Positions 23,081-36,285 are shown, counted from the first letter of the stretch. The stretch: 64,000 bases of DNA from Ophthalmolycus amberensis (GCA_024529925.1 JAFEUB010000795.1:992001-1056000), one strand, 5' to 3'. Numbers and translations are program-made. The notes: generated by a model not told the origin, from the sequence alone.

Positions 23081-26000
23081 GGGGGGCATATTGCTGTTCA
23101 TCACTGCGAATGACTTCACAGGTACTCTCCCAGCTTAAATGTCTTTATAAGATGTATCAGTAACTTGTTGATGTGACTGCTATCTCTAAGTGTCGGACAG
23201 ACGTCAGCAGGAGCCATACATATCTATATAACATCAATTGACATGTTCATTTACAAGTAAAGGATTTCAGTTTTTACATGTTAAAATGTCTATAAATCAA
23301 AGACAGAATTTGAGGAACTCTTAGTATATTGCATTAGACTACATTTAAAGACCTCCTCTCACAGACTAAGAATCAAATTAAAGTGACTGTCCAGAGCGTC
23401 ATTTGCTGCTCAGTGATGTCGCTAAATTCGACCACTGGAACACTTGGCCAGATTATAAGCTTTGTGTCAGAGCTCAGCCTCAGGGTTTTTGTTCGGAGTT
23501 ATCACACTCAAAGCCTCTCTAAGCTCTCCGAGCATGTTTAAAGCTGAATGCGTGATGTGGATATGTTTGCAACATCTGGTGATGTATGTACGGTACATGT
23601 CCACTGGTTATAGGTCTGTTGATTGTCAATGTAAATTAAGGATTGCGGTGGCAAAAATGGTTTCCATAGAATCCCTACGTTTACCCGGTAACAGGATGAC
23701 TGAGAGACAGGAACACGGACAGACGCACATACAAACACTTTCCTTGTTATTCTCCCGTCTCTACCTCATTCCATTCTGTCACTCCATCTCTCTGCCATCG
23801 CTGCGCCACTCTTCCCATGATAAATGTTTCACGAGGCAGCCGCCATATCCTCTTCTGTAATAACGTCCTCTAGATATGTCCAAGAGATTATATTACACAC
23901 CACTCAATCACATTTACCTCAGACCGCACATCTCAGGGCCTAACACAAGCAACAGAACTAACATAGGACGGGGAAAACAGGGGAGAAGCATATTTCATTA
24001 CCCAAAACTGACTGTCAAATAGTGTCTGCAGTCAAAGAATTATCAAAGGGTTTATCCTTTTCAGATGTGAAAGTCTAAAGTGGGTCACACGCTACATTCA
24101 CTGTAATATCACAGTAAATATTCACAAGCTTATCATTATTTAATCACCCCCTAATGGAAAAGATCCCCACCCCAAATATAGACCCACCTCCAAACTTAAT
24201 AATTTTCAGATATGTTAACAGCTGTAAACTTCATGCAGTTAGTCTGCCTGTCCTGCCTTTCACCTTAGCAGTTGTACGCAGGGCAGTGGAGGACTAGTTG
24301 TAATTGATCTATTCATATATTACAAAAGCAAATGATTTACGTATCACCAATATCTTTGCACTTTCATACAAATTAAATTGACAGAAGAATAAAATAGGAT
24401 TTTTTTAGGATCAGTAAACTATCAAAAAGCAGTAAAGTAAAATATTGATTCAAATTAAGTTAGCAGGTATTTCTTTTCTATCATAGCATTGTCTCATGTT
24501 GTTTATGTGTCTCAGCCGACGGACGATTGATTTACACTCGAGGACAAAAAAAGCCTCACTATCCAGTATTTTTTAGCAACTTCACTTCCCTACCAGATTT
24601 CCTTGTTGTGCTTCGTTATAATCATTGCAATATATACTCCGTCACTTTGACAGAACAAGGAGCTGTATTTACTTGTGTTTGCAGCTGGGGCATGCCACCC
24701 GTGTAAGGTAATAAAATATGCTTGCATAAAGATGAGTTGTGTTAACTGTAGGAACCTTGGCTCTCTGTTGGAGCCCTGCTGTTTAATCAGTTGTAAATCT
24801 TGCCTGCCATGGCCATTTGTCAGAACACATTGATACCTGCTGCAAACAGCGGAGGTAAGAACATTGTTGCGTCTATCGCTTCTGTGGATGTCCAACCTCT
24901 TTTCATTGCGTTGTCTTCTACACTTAAAGTGAATGAGGACTTTTTTTTTTTTTTTTTACTTTTAGCAATACACACGATAGTATGGCAGTCAAATGTATTC
25001 AGTTTACCATCTAAAGATGAGTGGGTTTTATTGAAGCTTGCCTTCTCCAAAGGTACTGTACGATATTCCTTTCAATACACAGGTCTCTTTACTACACAGG
25101 TTTCTCTACAGTATTCTATTTTCAAGTCCAGTCCTTAAATTTTAATGCAACGTAACTTCATTGCATTCGGAGTGAGATCAAAGTGTTCTGCTTCTCTGTT
25201 TGATGTATCCTCTATTTGAAGTTTCTTTTTTCCAAAGACAGTGGGTGTAAAACAAAAGTTTACATATTCTTGCCTTTGTGGGAGCAACTTCTGCTGCACA
25301 ATATATTGATCCCGGGAAAAAAGAGAAAGTAGAAAGACTTGGGGTTTTTTGTTTGAATCATGTTGCATTGTCAATACAAGGCCAGCAGCCTGTTCTTGAT
25401 GTCTGATCAAGCCGAACTGAAGTGAGGGGGAAAAAAAAGAGAGACTGAAGGGCCAGTCAGGTATGTATGGTATCAATCTAAAAAAAGGTTGATGGGCCAC
25501 ATGTGAACACAGTAACCAGCCCTGTCCTGATGGACAACACACCCCAGGGAATGTATCACCCACTGACAGTGATTGACAGATAGAAGAAGCAGTGTTGTTG
25601 CCATGTTGAATGGCTAGTCCCCACAACACAAGAGGTGTGATTAGGAGCTGTCAAAGCAACATGAGGTAGCTGACAATGACATCACTCACAGCCAAAAGAG
25701 TGGCCAATGCTGCTGATGTGTATTCATTGAGAAACTAGATAGAGGCAGCCTTTACAAAGCACTGTATGTTTATATGCAAGTATAGTTCTCTGTGTGGAGG
25801 GGTTGCTGTGATTTCTCTCTGTGGATGTAAGTTTCTCAGTCTGTGTGGTTTAAATACTGAATGTTTCTTCTTCTACAAATGTTAAACTGCATGTTTGTTG
25901 TGTGCTACAGTAAATGTGTGCTCTATTATCTGAACAGCAAACCTTTTTTGCGTCGTGTGTTTAAGTGTAACACTGTGGCTGAATTACTGCTGCAGTGTCA

Positions 26001-29000
26001 CAATGTCACTTTTCCAACGTCCATATGTAGCATTGACTACTTTACAGCTGAATAAATAACTTTGTAATAATTTAAAGTAATATGTCACAGTCATAATCTT
26101 AAAATATATTTTTTTAGCTATGTGCAGAAGGTACCATCATTTAGCCCTGTTGCAGCCACCAGTGTTTCATGTCCGTGCATGACAATAAATCAGAATATCA
26201 GAGTAAGTAGTGTAAGGTCAAAAGTATTCTATATATTGCAAAAGACAAACAAAACTCTGATGTACACACTAAGTTACTCTGTGGGTGTTCAACAACATCC
26301 TTTTCCAGAGGTATGCGACAGAAACAACTGATTCTGTGAAGCATATCTGTGATCACTGCTCAACAAACATAACCAACATCACGGTGTGTGTGAAGTCAAC
26401 ACCACAGAAAAAGCTCTTTAAAAAACGAAAAAAAATAAGATACTGTGAGATAAAGCTAGAAATCCCATAACTGTAAAAGAATCTGTAAATTATAAATGAA
26501 ATCATATTATTTTGTTGGGCTTACCATCTATCAGATAACATCTTTCTATTTTTTGAATGTTTTTATTTTGACTAGTGTTCCTCCACATAACAGCCAAAGA
26601 GCAGCATAACTGTGATGGATGTACTGTATGAGCTGTGCCAACTAAAACGAGAAGGCCAGGCAGGGGCCGGTACAGTGGGAAGGGGCTGACTTGTTCTCTG
26701 TGCTTCGATCTCACAAGGCAGCCGCTGACGGAAAGATCTGTGGGATCTGAAATGCTCAGTTGCACGGGAACCAGTGCAAATACCAGGCAGAGAAAAAGCA
26801 CGTGTTTAGCGATCATATTAGAACACCTTGCATTTGTTTTTACAATAAGGCTTACCAGACTACTCAGAACTACAGAAATACTTTTGAACAGTAGTGATTA
26901 GATTCATAGTAGGATTCATAGTAGTATTTGTTTTACAATAAGGATGTTGAATAGGTTAAAATGTACTTGTTATTGACACATTCTGGTGTAAATGTAAATG
27001 CTGCAGAAAGGTCAAACATGTTCATATTGTAGTCAAACTGAGCATGATGCTCACATTTAGAAGAAGAAACAGTGCACTGTGCAGTGCACAGACTGTGTGT
27101 TATGAAATCAGTTCCATGACCTGCAGCCAATACAAACAGTCCCATACATGCTTGGCCGACTCCGCTGTAAGAACGTTATTCACTGATTCAGTTTGGCCAG
27201 GGTGTTACTCCTGACTCACAGCATACAATAACATTAGATCTAACTGGTAAACTACCTGACAAGTAGGTGACTATATGGTTTTTCAGTTAAATTTCTTGCA
27301 AAGTTGTGTTAAAAATGCACCATGGATCCACAGCAGTCAATATATCAAATATAATAACATTTCCCTTAATGATTTCAAATCAGAGTGTAGTTTGTTTTTA
27401 AGCTGAATTATGTTTCTAACATGTATACAAATATTATATTCATAGAAATATTTTCCTGAAATTGATTTATCTTAAGAAAAAGAAAAAGAAATACACAAAA
27501 TGTACTAACTAATACTTGCATTACATCAAACATCACCCTTTGTACACATATAACAAAATCTTCACTGACTTTTTTTTTTTTTTTACAATTTGCATACAAT
27601 CATAGAATCAATCATTTGGACCACTTTATTTTCTGAAACAGATTACACTGACTCCACTGACTGAATGATAATAATGAGCCAACGTCCTGCCCTGCTATAA
27701 TGTCTACTGTGTCACATCCTCTGAATAAGAGAAGCTGAGCTGATCAGGCACACCATCGAGATGATTAGGTTTTGTCAACCTTTATCTACTATACATCTAT
27801 TTTATCTGAAGTATTCTCTTTTAGTGCTTCCAAAATGTTTTCAGCAGCATTGAGCATCTCAGAATTTCTGATGTGTGTGAAACTTCAGGATTATTTGTTT
27901 GATTTAAGAATAACTTTGTACTGTATCACAGATTTGAGGATGTACATTTTTAATTTATACTTCAGTAAATATTGTTATTCTAGTAGCAATATTCAGTTCA
28001 GCTAATTGCAATATATGCCCAGTGAGAAGTCCCAGTGCGTCTGATCCCAGAAACCAAATGAAACTGTTGGGATCCTTCTCGTCTCTTTCCTCGCTTGCAT
28101 TCACAATTATAATGTGTATAAAACATAAAGAAAACACGAAACATTGGTATGTTCTCGTTGAGCAGCAGAAAAACCACGTTGTTAATGAGCCACGTGCAAC
28201 AGTCGGTATTATGAGCTATTCTTTCTTGCTCCTGCAATTCTGTGCAGAAACGTTCAGGATGATGGAACTCCTCAGTAATAATTAAGCTGATGGACTATTA
28301 TGCTGCATTGCAAATCAAATATGTGTAGTATTTGGCGGTAGTTGAAGTGGTGAGTGTTGGCATGAGGCCAGCCTTTATTGCTGTACAAGATGAACAGATG
28401 CAGGTGCATCACAACTTCCCTGTGCCTGACAGAATGGATCAGCAACAATGGCAGGCATCTACTTTAGAGTAATTGTACAAGATGGCTTGCTCTAAACCTC
28501 TTTGTGAAGCAGGTGTTTTTTGTGTAGACTTATGTTTATGAACATTGCGTTTTTGGTCTTTTTTCATTGAATTCTGATAGTATTGGATCATTCGTGAACT
28601 TTTTGTTGTTAGTAATTTCTGTAAAACTAAAACAAGACCCTTTTCATCTCTCAAGAAGTTATTTGTTGTGTATTCTCTGACACATTGTGACTAATCTCAT
28701 TTGATTTGCTGCATTCACACTTGTTTATAACTAAGATGAAATGGTGCTGCTACTTTCATGTTTCTGTGATATTGTCAACTTTTGCAGTGTTTACCATTGC
28801 TGCGGTTGTTTGTTTGCCACAGTTTTGTTTATCCCTTGAATTCCAGTATATTTCCAGGCTATTGGATGTTGTTTGGTTGTCATCAAAAGGGGCCTATCTT
28901 TGAAAGTTCTTCTGTTTTGAAGGAGAACTGAATTTCAGCATTAAAAATTAAATGGTATAATGCAAAACATCACTTCTTAGATTTGGGGCAAGTGTTGGAG

Positions 29001-29229
29001 CAGATGTTCCTCCAGTGATCTGTAAATAAGTGGAATTGTAGATAAAGACACTGAGGAGGCTGTAAGATATGCAGGAAGCAGCCCAGCCCTGCTTCAAATC
29101 CACTCTAAGAAAATAGTGCAAAAGCAGTCAAAAACTGTTAAAGCGTATTTGCATCTCACATCTTGTTTTAGTTCTTCTTCCTCTCCCTTTCTCCTCAGAC
29201 CCTCTCTCATTTCTGCTTGAACTGGGAGT
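23081..29229. other. Noncoding stretch, no gene recognised
   Basis: Long AT-rich unique region with homopolymer T runs (24942-24958, 27571-27586). Open frames of up to 164 codons (25135-25629 minus) lack domains. One block with PBX/MEIS-like words (25.49-25.70 kb) is listed separately. Confidence 0.5.
25490..25700. promoter_or_regulatory. Candidate enhancer with PBX-MEIS composite site
   Basis: The decamer TGATTGACAG at 25570-25579 is the exact composite sequence bound by PBX with MEIS or PREP. Further TGACAG (25563-25568), AGCTGTCA (25646-25653, the reverse complement of a MEIS octamer) and 'agctgacaatgacatcac' words lie within about 110 bases. The words are seen directly and the DNA-binding preference is established knowledge. 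Enhancer function, and which gene it would serve, are unknown. A minus-strand open frame crosses the block but shows no protein features. Confidence 0.35.
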
Positions 29230-29246
29230 GGGGGGGGGGGGGGGGG
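29230..29246. repeat. Poly-G tract
   Basis: A run of seventeen G residues, potentially quadruplex-forming and a common site of sequencing-length error. Confidence 0.9.
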
Positions 29247-29449
29247 ATAGAAAAAAAGACCTTGAAGAAGGCTGCGAGATTAAATTAATCGTTGGTGGGA
29301 GGAAAAATATCACTGAAGTATGCATAAGTGTAAAAGAAATAAAAACAAACATATTTTAAAGAATATCTTGAAATGCCGATAGAACATATTTGAGTAAAAC
29401 TGGATGCTTTGTGGGTTTCATCTCTTCCAGCTGTAATGCATGTTCGGAA

Positions 29450-29650
29450 GGAGTGTGCTGCCCTCTGCATGGCTCACAATTTAATGAAATATATAGCGAT
29501 TGTTCCTCAATCAGAACAAGTGCTTGTTTAAAATGCAAATCCGCTCTTGTCTGTGACATGCTGTAATTAGACAGAACAATGATGTATTATTTCTGTGATC
29601 TCTCTCAGTGCTCATCAAGGGTTTTCAGAATGGGACAATGATTGACCACC
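29450..29650. promoter_or_regulatory. Candidate enhancer with octamer, homeodomain and SOX-like words
   Basis: An exact POU octamer ATGCAAAT lies at 29533-29540, a TAATTAG homeodomain-like word at 29564-29570 and an AACAAT SOX-like word at 29575-29580, followed by 'gggacaatgattgaccacc'. The close clustering in unique sequence is suggestive. Function is inferred only. Confidence 0.28.
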
Positions 29651-30159
29651 TGGTCCTGCTACTGTAGCTAAATGTATTAAACATGCAGTCTTTAGAAAAT
29701 CAATGTGTGATTGTATGAGTTGTCCAGGGTCAGGCTTATTTTTCACGAGAAAGACATAATTAGCCTGACCTGTGCCTTGCAAATGCTGAGGATTGCTCTG
29801 CACTGTTCTTAAACCATACAACAACGTTTAGAAGAACTTAAGACAGCCTATAGTTTCTTAGTGTGAATACATGTATATTAGAATAAAAAAATGAATTGCA
29901 TCATTCCTTCTTTGCGGGTGCTGTTCAGTAGTACTGTTGTAACATCTGAATCCTTTATGCTTGTAGTAGCTGTTGTACATTTCTGCAGGAATTAACCTGC
30001 TATTGTATCATGAAATGTGTGTCTACAAGGCTTTTGAGGATTACAATAGCACAGTGAGCAGGCTTCATAATATATTAGACTCCTTTGCCTCTGTTTTATT
30101 TCAAGTTACTGTACAGTAGTGAATGTTTTGTGACATTGAAAAACATTTTTAAAAGAAAC

Positions 30160-30480
30160 TGGTGCATTTACCATACCAAAGCCAGTGGGCAAAGCTGGAG
30201 GCAAATCTCTGTGCCTACTTATTGAATAAGTTGTGATTAACAAAACAGGCTGTTTCTCAGAAGAATGGCGCTTGGAGAAATGAAGCCTGCCTTGTCTCTT
30301 GAGTCAGTTTATAATTATTATATTGTGTCTTAATTGAACTTCATTGCAGCGCTCTCAACAGCACAGCTCCATGACCAGAGCCGCCTGATATATTCAGTTC
30401 ATTCTGCTGCTTGGATAAATTAATTGGATTAAACATTTGATTATCAGTTCCTTTATGCATCCATGCTTGAATCTTTGCCG
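30160..30480. promoter_or_regulatory. Candidate enhancer with paired-type homeodomain dimer site
   Basis: At 30421-30431 TAAT-TGG-ATTA matches the palindromic TAAT-N3-ATTA site bound by dimers of paired-class homeodomains. Further ATTA/TAAT words ('ttgattatcag', 'tttataattatta', 'tgtgattaac') lie in the same 300 bases, and the segment is non-repetitive and free of long open frames. The motif match is seen; the enhancer role is inference. Confidence 0.3.
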
Positions 30481-30814
30481 TAAACACATTGGTATAAATA
30501 CAAACATATGTTTCCGAATCCCAACCCCCAACAAACACACGAACACACACACACAAAGCTGACGAAATAAAAGACAAAAGGACACAAGCTCTTACACATG
30601 CTTATGATATTTACACCGCAAAGCCTCTTTAGGGTTGTATAAAAATGTTTCTTATCATGTAACTGATAGTTCTATTATAAATGTGTACACAGTATATGTA
30701 CATTATATATGTATATATCTAAGTTCCGACAGAAACCTCTCCACCAACAGCTTCTTCCTCATATTCCAAAAAAACAGAACAAGTTGTGAATAATGACGAA
30801 AGTAGTTTTAATGT

Positions 30815-30898
30815 GTGCATGTTTGTATGTGTGTGCGTGTGTGTGCGTCCATGTGCATGTGCGTGTGAGGGAGCGAAAGAGAAAGAGAGTGTGTGTGT
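30815..30898. repeat. TG-rich imperfect microsatellite
   Basis: An interrupted TG/TGCG run ending in 'gagtgtgtgtg' with a purine-rich interior. An octamer ATGCAAAT lies just beyond it at 30941-30948. Confidence 0.8.
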
Positions 30899-31096
30899 TG
30901 GAGGGGCTGCTTGTGACTCGTACAAGGGTGTCAGGAGCAGATGCAAATGAGCAGAGTGCAGCAGTGTAAAACCAAATCAGAGAAAAAGAAAAAGAAATGA
31001 GCTGGAGAGGAAGTGAGAGAGGATGAGGGAGTGTGTGGAGTTCACAGCCTGGGCTACTTTCACACCTGCAGCCACTGAGCTTGTTTTACACTCAAA

Positions 31097-31151
31097 TACA
31101 CACACATACAGTACACATTCTCTCACTCACACACGCACACACACACACACA
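31097..31151. repeat. (CA)n imperfect microsatellite
   Basis: CA-rich sequence with a pure run at its right end (about 31136-31151). It generates a spurious His/Thr-rich frame. Confidence 0.85.
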
Positions 31152-33009
31152 AGCACCGGATGACAACCGCATGACACGGCAACAACACACCACAGCATGC
31201 CACTTCTGTATCCACTCCATCACAGTCTTGCTAATCACATGCAAATTAATATCCCGTTGTCCTCAGGTCACATCCATCACGTTAACAACAAAATTCATCA
31301 CTTTGCTTGACTTCCTCACCATTCCTGTGATAATGTGGAAGACGTATGACTGCTTTCATGCTGTACACGTGGAAAGCCGTGCCTACTTCTGTCCAGCATT
31401 GAAAGGTTTTCTTTTAGTATCACACAACTTTTGATCAAATGCTTTAGCAAAAGACCAAAATTGGTGCATATTTAGCAATTTGAAATTAGTAATCAGAGCC
31501 ACCTCTCATATAACATACTCGTTTTTAATCATGATGTTTTGGTTTTTTATGTCCTTTGGGGGTGGAAACTTTGTGCATCTTTCTAATGTAATGAGTGCAG
31601 AAAAACGAACCATCTGCTTTTCTATTTACTAAACATTCTGAAAATCTGTCCTCTAACTCAGGGATGGGATTGCTTCTAAGCATAATGCAAACATATCCTT
31701 TTGATCCTAGATTGAAATGTGATTGAAATTGTAAGTATAAAGTGTACCTTTGAATTAAAGCAATTATTATTCCTTTGTGTCCGACATCAAAAGTACCTCC
31801 GAGTGAATTGACAGTGTTCCTGTAAGCTTCAGGAAAATGATTGATGCGCTTGAGTTAGTCACAGTGACTTGCATCACAGTCTTTGAGATTTAATTTCATT
31901 TGAATACATCCATAATCATTTTCACCATTTTGAAAGGAACCCATTACAACCATTTGCTGAGACTTCAAAATGTTTTACAACAGGCCCGAAACATCAAATA
32001 TGAGCATTGCTGAAAAGTCTTTAAATGCACTCATTAAGGCAATTGAATAATGTTGTGGTGTAGTGATCAGAAAGCAGCTTGTGTTCAACGAAGGGTTAAA
32101 TTATGGACGTGTACTACCTTGAATACAGATTCCTTTTTAGTTCGTTGTATGTTTTGTCAGTATAGTTTTACAACATGTGACACATTACTTTAGACACACT
32201 ATTAAAAACACCCAGGAACTTTATTACAGACTATATGTGAAGGTTATTGACAGTGAAGAGAGTAAAATGAATAGCATTGTGTTTTTCATCATTAAAGACT
32301 CTGACCTGTAAATTAATTCCTGATTGATTTGAAATTAAATACACATTCAGAAAGGAATCAAAAATGTTCTTTATCTCTATCTGCTAGCAGTTGAAATTAA
32401 AAGCGTAATACTGTGGCGACCCCCTTGACTCTGCTCCACCACCCTGTGTGAGGAGATTTATAATGTACATAAAACAAATCTTGAATTTGGTATGCAGCTT
32501 AACCCACTGTATGCTACAATAAGAAACATTCCCTCACCATGTGATGAGTGATGACCACTCACCTAATGTTCCTATAAAAATGTTTTTTTTATATGCAATG
32601 GTTTATTAATGAGTCAAAAATATTTTCTTCTCCTTTTGTAAATAATTTATCATTTTCGCAATTTTTTAAATGATGTGCTAATTAGAGGTTTTTGTACATA
32701 AGTAAAAGTTTAAACATATATTCGAGACAACAACATCAGACGATGGTCTATCATTACAAAGGATTTAAAAAATGTGACAATGGGGACAATAAATAGATAT
32801 TCAAACCTTTGCCTGTGCCTTCATCAGATTGCAAATACATCACTTATAAGCTTGCTCTATATTCTCCATCCTTTAAATGAATCACATGCAAGCCAAGACA
32901 AATGTTGATTCTTAAAAATTCTTATGGGAAAGTATACTTGGCTTTGATTATATGTTTGTGTCAGTATTTCTTTCTACAGTAGGAACAATGCTATATAATT
33001 ACACTGTTT

Positions 33010-33337
33010 GAGAGCTGAAACATTCAGTTGATTTAATTATTATTAATTAATTGTCGGTATTAATTAGTCAACCAACAGAAAATAATCAACAAACCATCAA
33101 TAAATAGATTTTTCAAGCAAAAAGGCCAAACAGCCACGGTTCCATCTTTTTAAATGTGATTACTTATGTTCAAATTTGTCATATATAAATTAAAAATCTT
33201 TGAGTCCATATCTTTTGTTGGATAAAACAAGCAATTTGAATATGTCACCTAAAGCAATGGAAAATGATCAATATCAACAGAAAATAAGAGAATAACAGAT
33301 TTATCAAAACTGAAATTAATCATTAGTTGCAACCCTA
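33010..33337 (+). mobile_element. Degenerate hAT-type MITE
   Basis: It starts with 'gagagctgaaac' and ends with 'gttgcaaccctaga', matching the TAGGGCTGAAAC and GTTGCAGCCCTA ends of a widespread teleost MITE. Internally it has AT-rich ends built from ATTAAT words, 'tttttcaagcaaaaaggcca', 'ggttccatctttttaaatg', 'acaagcaatttgaatatg' and 'tcacctaaagc' in family order. No open frame or clear 8-base target duplication remains, so it is old. The diverged relative at 22803-23080 lies in the opposite orientation. Confidence 0.8.
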
Positions 33338-33480
33338 GACCACTTTCTAACATAACACATAGAAGGCCTCAGTCATGTCGACCATAAAATTCAAAACTGA
33401 ACAGTTAACCTGATATTGAAGCGAACATGTTCAATCTCCCGACCCAGAGGAAAACATCAGCGTGGAGAAGTGAATGAACA

Positions 33481-33582
33481 ACACTCACTATTCACTTCTG
33501 TCCAATCCACTGGGAGGCTCTTGAGCAAGGCACTTATTATTAACTGCCCCAACTGCTGTAGTGGAGCTGCTCAGTGGTCAGT
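33481..33582. repeat. Fragment of a common fish repeat
   Basis: 'tccaatccactgggaggctc', 'ttgagcaaggcactta' and 'aactgctgtagtggagctgctcagtgg' are words that recur together in abundant teleost repeats. The element boundaries and family are not recoverable from this fragment. Confidence 0.5.
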
Positions 33583-34564
33583 ATAAGACTGCAGTTGTGC
33601 AGGGCACCCCCTGTATGCGCTACAGTACTGCCTGCGGGCATACTCAGTGAACTTACCCTCGGAAAAAATGATATGAAGCCCAACAAAACTACATCTCAAT
33701 ACCCGATGCATCTGCGAAAGGCTCCAGCACAGGGGCCTATGTAACGACTGGTATTCTCTGAATAACCCTTCTAATGCCTCTATCCCACAAAGAAAATGCA
33801 TCCCTCACATCCTCGCTGGCCCTCTCACCCTTTAGGATTATTTATTTTTGAAATCATTTTTCAGCTACTAACTGTGGCGTTGACCCATCACACCTATGAA
33901 CCCTTTTTGAACTCCAACAGTAGCTGCAGATACATCCCATCAGGTAAAAGAGAGAGAAAGTTAACTGAAGAGGCTGTTCATTACAACATAAAAAATATCT
34001 AACCATTAACCTTTTCTCATATATACTGTATAGTATAGTAAATTTAGGCTTCCGGCCCAGTGAAAAATCATATAGTTTTGAAGTTGTTTTAGAACGCACA
34101 CACTATATTGATATTCAGGCAGGAAAATAATTCAATATTTCACATTTCCTCCAGAGAATAACTCCTTTCTCCATAATTTCCATAGAAATTTTTGTGTGCA
34201 AATGGCGTAATAGACACATTTATAACATCAAAAGGATTCAATTTCCTTTTCAATCACATAACAGTATGAATAGCTTTTTCCATTGAATCTAACAACGAGA
34301 GGCCATTACCACATGCTAAAGGATGGGTTGCCGCCACTTGCTTTTATGAAAGTGTGTCAAACTATTTTTCATGCCTCACATTTGTTCTAACCAAACGGGG
34401 CCTGTCAAACAGCTTTATTTCTAATTTGTCAGGCGGAGGTCATTTTTATTTTCAATTGGTATGTGCAATCATCAGTGATACATGTATGGACTGTATGCAC
34501 ACATGCATTTTTTTAATGCAGACTTTTATTTTAGTCTCTTTAATAAATTAACTTCTCTCCTAAA

Positions 34565-34885
34565 GAGTTCACAAAGCACTGTGATGACAACTAGAGTCAG
34601 TTAATTGCAGCTGGTAAATTGTTTGGAAATGATGACATGCAAAGCAAAAGTGTGATTGCTACACACTGAGCATTTTGCTGGCTGGGGATGTGGCCAGTGT
34701 TCAAATAGATGGGCGATAAAAGCAAATATTTTCACCTCAGTCGTGTAATGGCTCCGTTTGGAGCACTTTGCAGAAAAGGTTTGCAATAAATGGCTGGAAA
34801 GGAGTGAGTTCCTCATCTTTCAAGCATGTTGTGGCTGTGCCATTCCGCTCAGGCTTTTTGTGCTGCTGCACTGGAATCAATTCAC
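34565..34885. promoter_or_regulatory. Candidate noncoding regulatory block
   Basis: Unique sequence with 'cagttaattgcagctgg' (a homeodomain core overlapping an E-box CAGCTG at 34608-34613), 'gatgacatgcaaag', 'gggcgataaaagc' and 'tgcaataaatggc' in a block of balanced composition. Open frames here are short. Regulatory role is inferred only. Confidence 0.22.
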
Positions 34886-35388
34886 ATGACGCAATTTAAG
34901 TGTATGATCGACATGTAAAAAAAAGAAAGGACAAAAAGTATGAACTGCAGACTCAACAGCTGGACTATAGACTCAAATTTAACTGTTAATTGGCATTTTG
35001 CGTAATTTATTGACAAATATTAAGCAACCTCAAAAATGAAAATATACCTTTTCCCATTTGTGTTATATTAAGTATAATGATATATTAATGCATTGCTGTA
35101 TAATTACTATTCATTCTAATACAATGATACATGCAACAGAAGAGATAAAGCATGAACACTTCCCATCTCCAATAATGTAGTGATTAATGCTTTGCCAGTT
35201 AGTGATTCATCTCCGCCACATTAAATCAAATTTTTTCTATTTCCATTTTTATTGGATTGGAAAAGGTAACCAAACAATTCAGAGACAGTCATACAGTAAA
35301 AGGTATGTACAGGCTCACATTTATAATTACACAATTTTGTGAGTTTGTCGTTTACTGCTGAATGTGGAAATTTGCTTACCATGCATAT

Positions 35389-36285
35389 TAGTGGTGTAAC
35401 TGTCGATCCGTAATCCGTACGGATCCCCCCTCACGGTTCGGCATGCACGTAAACCGCGGATTAATTACACAGTTTAACGTTAACCATCACAGTGTGAAAT
35501 AAAGTTTTACTGACGATTTTTATCCATCAATATTCAGTAAAAATATGCGATCAGGACATCGGCAATCAGGCTTTTCTAGTCGTTGATCTCTGATAATGTT
35601 ACATTGTAAACAACCAATCAGGAGACAGGAGAAGAGCTAGTAACGGTAGCAGCACCGCTAACAGCCAACAAACGAAAGTTACGTACACTTACATTATGAT
35701 GCGTTCAGACTCTGTTTAGTGAAGATGACAATTGGGCAAAGGTAAAATCTCAAAAAATGTAGTGTTTGTGAAAAACTTGAATGAATCCAGTTGTTCGAAG
35801 GAGACGTTTTCACAACAAGATACATAGATATTAGAGAGGGAGTTATGACCTGTTTAAACTATCTCTAAGCAGCTTATACTACATCATTAAAACTACTAAT
35901 GACAAGATTTATTTTTTATTTCCTTATCATTTGAATTGTGTGTTTTTATGAAGAAAAAAAACATTATGGCTATAACAAAGTAAAACAAAAACATTTAGAT
36001 TTTCTGGTGGTTTACACTGACTTCAGAGTATTTTGAAATGATTTTTTTGGGACGGTGGGCAAACAAAAATAGTCTGGAGCCTTGTAGACCAGACTTGTAG
36101 ACCTTGTCGGGATCTGGATCTGCCAATAGGATCATCAATTAGTATCGGAGGCAAAAGAAGGTGATCAGGGATCTCTAAAAGTATTATTTGCTCCCTTTTT
36201 TCTTTTAACCGAACTGTGATCCGATCCTTGACTATGATCCGTGATACGATCCGAACCGTGAGTTTTATGATCTGTTGCACCACTA
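35389..36285. mobile_element. Nonautonomous hAT-like DNA transposon
   Basis: The ends read TAGTGGTGTAAC (35389-35400) and GTTGCACCACTA (36274-36285), an inverted pair with one mismatch in twelve. A second inverted word, CACGGTTCGG near the left end, recurs as CCGAACCGTG near the right end (36251-36260). The flanking octamers 'atgcatat' (35381-35388) and 'aagcatgt' (36286-36293) agree at six of eight positions, consistent with an aged 8-base hAT target duplication. The 897-base element is AT-rich inside with GATCCG-rich subterminal sequence at both ends and no transposase-like open frame; an 86-codon minus-strand frame is made of the terminal region. It would depend on a transposase from elsewhere. 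Confidence 0.82.

Larger units (their letters stand above)
29247..33009. other. Noncoding stretch with microsatellites and candidate regulatory blocks
   Basis: No gene recognised. Candidate regulatory blocks at 29.45-29.65 and 30.16-30.48 kb, the TG-rich segment at 30.81-30.90 kb and the CA repeat near 31.13 kb are listed separately. The rest is AT-rich unique sequence. Confidence 0.5.
33338..35388. other. Noncoding stretch, mostly unique sequence
   Basis: No gene recognised. A short repeat fragment (33481-33582) and one candidate regulatory block (34.56-34.88 kb) are listed separately. Confidence 0.5.

Noticed and set aside
25135..25629. 164-codon minus-strand frame
   Set aside because: No domain or family resemblance; the segment reads better as noncoding DNA with TALE-type binding words.
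36023..36283. 86-codon minus-strand frame
   Set aside because: It is made of the terminal region of the hAT-like element and does not resemble a transposase.
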